From Caulobacter vibrioides OR37 (GTDB lineage Bacteria > Pseudomonadota > Alphaproteobacteria > Caulobacterales > Caulobacteraceae), in assembly GCF_000372645.1 (NCBI RefSeq), contig NZ_APMP01000004.1, positions 151,982 to 215,981 on the forward strand: DNA of 64,000 nt. Direction: 5' to 3'. Made by a program: the position numbers and the translations under genes. Positions 63,984 to 64,000 of the stretch are shown here, piece after piece (the stretch's first letter is position 1; every line of letters begins with the position of its first letter). The notes under the pieces were generated by a model. It did not search any database. It worked only from the letters and a program-made list of their open reading frames with translations, and was not told the DNA's origin.

Positions 63984-64000
63984 TTACTCGACGATCTTGG
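63984..64000 (-). CDS. tuf: C-terminal end of a gene entering from the right, probably elongation factor Tu
   Basis: Only 17 bases are inside the window. They read AAG ATC GTC GAG TAA on the minus strand, giving KIVE-stop, as at the end of many EF-Tu proteins. Neighbourhood to the S10 cluster and a strong terminator fit tuf. Five codons cannot prove it. Confidence 0.45.

Overview
The window is GC-rich, densely coded bacterial chromosome that looks like Caulobacter or a very close relative. The evidence is a full-length ortholog of the polarity factor TipN, several Caulobacter-type lipoprotein and DUF families, a canonical S10-spc-alpha ribosomal cluster with alphaproteobacterial features, and two ~118-bp double-inverted-repeat elements that resemble the Caulobacter CIR repeats (name recalled from memory). 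The organism call is inference from content; no database was searched. There is no prophage, IS element, CRISPR array, rRNA or tRNA that I can recognise.

Layout. (1) 1-12.5 kb is a hexuronate/pectin-monomer catabolic locus: a 2-keto-3-deoxygluconate (KDG) kinase fragment, KDPG aldolase, KduD, KduI, UxaC, a LacI-type regulator, UxaA and a fructuronate/tagaturonate reductase. PEP carboxylase is embedded in it. Two copies of an identical 15-bp operator sit in opposite orientation in the uxaC and uxaA promoters, and a third, weaker copy lies upstream of the aldolase. (2) 12.5-19 kb holds a sugar transferase with tipN, divergent from the sulfate-activation genes cysD-cysNC. (3) 19-34 kb is mostly housekeeping: an MFS permease, metG, a propionyl-CoA carboxylase beta subunit, an ATP12 chaperone, a DUF1800/DUF1501 pair, a TPR-dioxygenase, two RluA-family pseudouridine synthases, a fluoride channel and rarA. 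(4) 34-43.3 kb holds a GT87 membrane glycosyltransferase, an HtrA lipoprotein protease, a TetA-like MFS pump, a phosphodiesterase, an ABC transporter pair and two exported proteins of unknown function. (5) 43.4-57.9 kb, all on the minus strand, is the S10-spc-alpha cluster from rpsJ to rplQ with secY, adk and rpoA. (6) 58-64 kb is an accessory stretch between rpsJ and what appears to be the end of tuf. It carries an outer-membrane beta-barrel, a DUF2807 protein, an unusual cNMP-domain/thioredoxin-reductase-like flavoprotein paired with a UBP-type zinc-finger protein, a YdeI-like protein and two small proteins.

How the genes work together. The first block converges on KDG from two directions (UxaC-reductase-UxaA for uronates, KduI-KduD for unsaturated oligogalacturonate products). 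KDG is then phosphorylated and cleaved to pyruvate and glyceraldehyde-3-phosphate. The operator placement predicts coordinated derepression by the local LacI-type protein. In the ribosomal cluster I see good promoter candidates before rpsJ and rpsM, each with a GANTC (CcrM-type) site in or beside it, and hairpins on both sides of rplO that could adjust read-through.

The less-explained items are the operator set with a possible small RNA or attenuator upstream of eda, the two CIR-like repeats of which only one keeps a GANTC site, the flavoprotein/ZnF-UBP pair, and a 411-residue cytoplasmic protein with only faint GGDEF/EAL-like resemblance.
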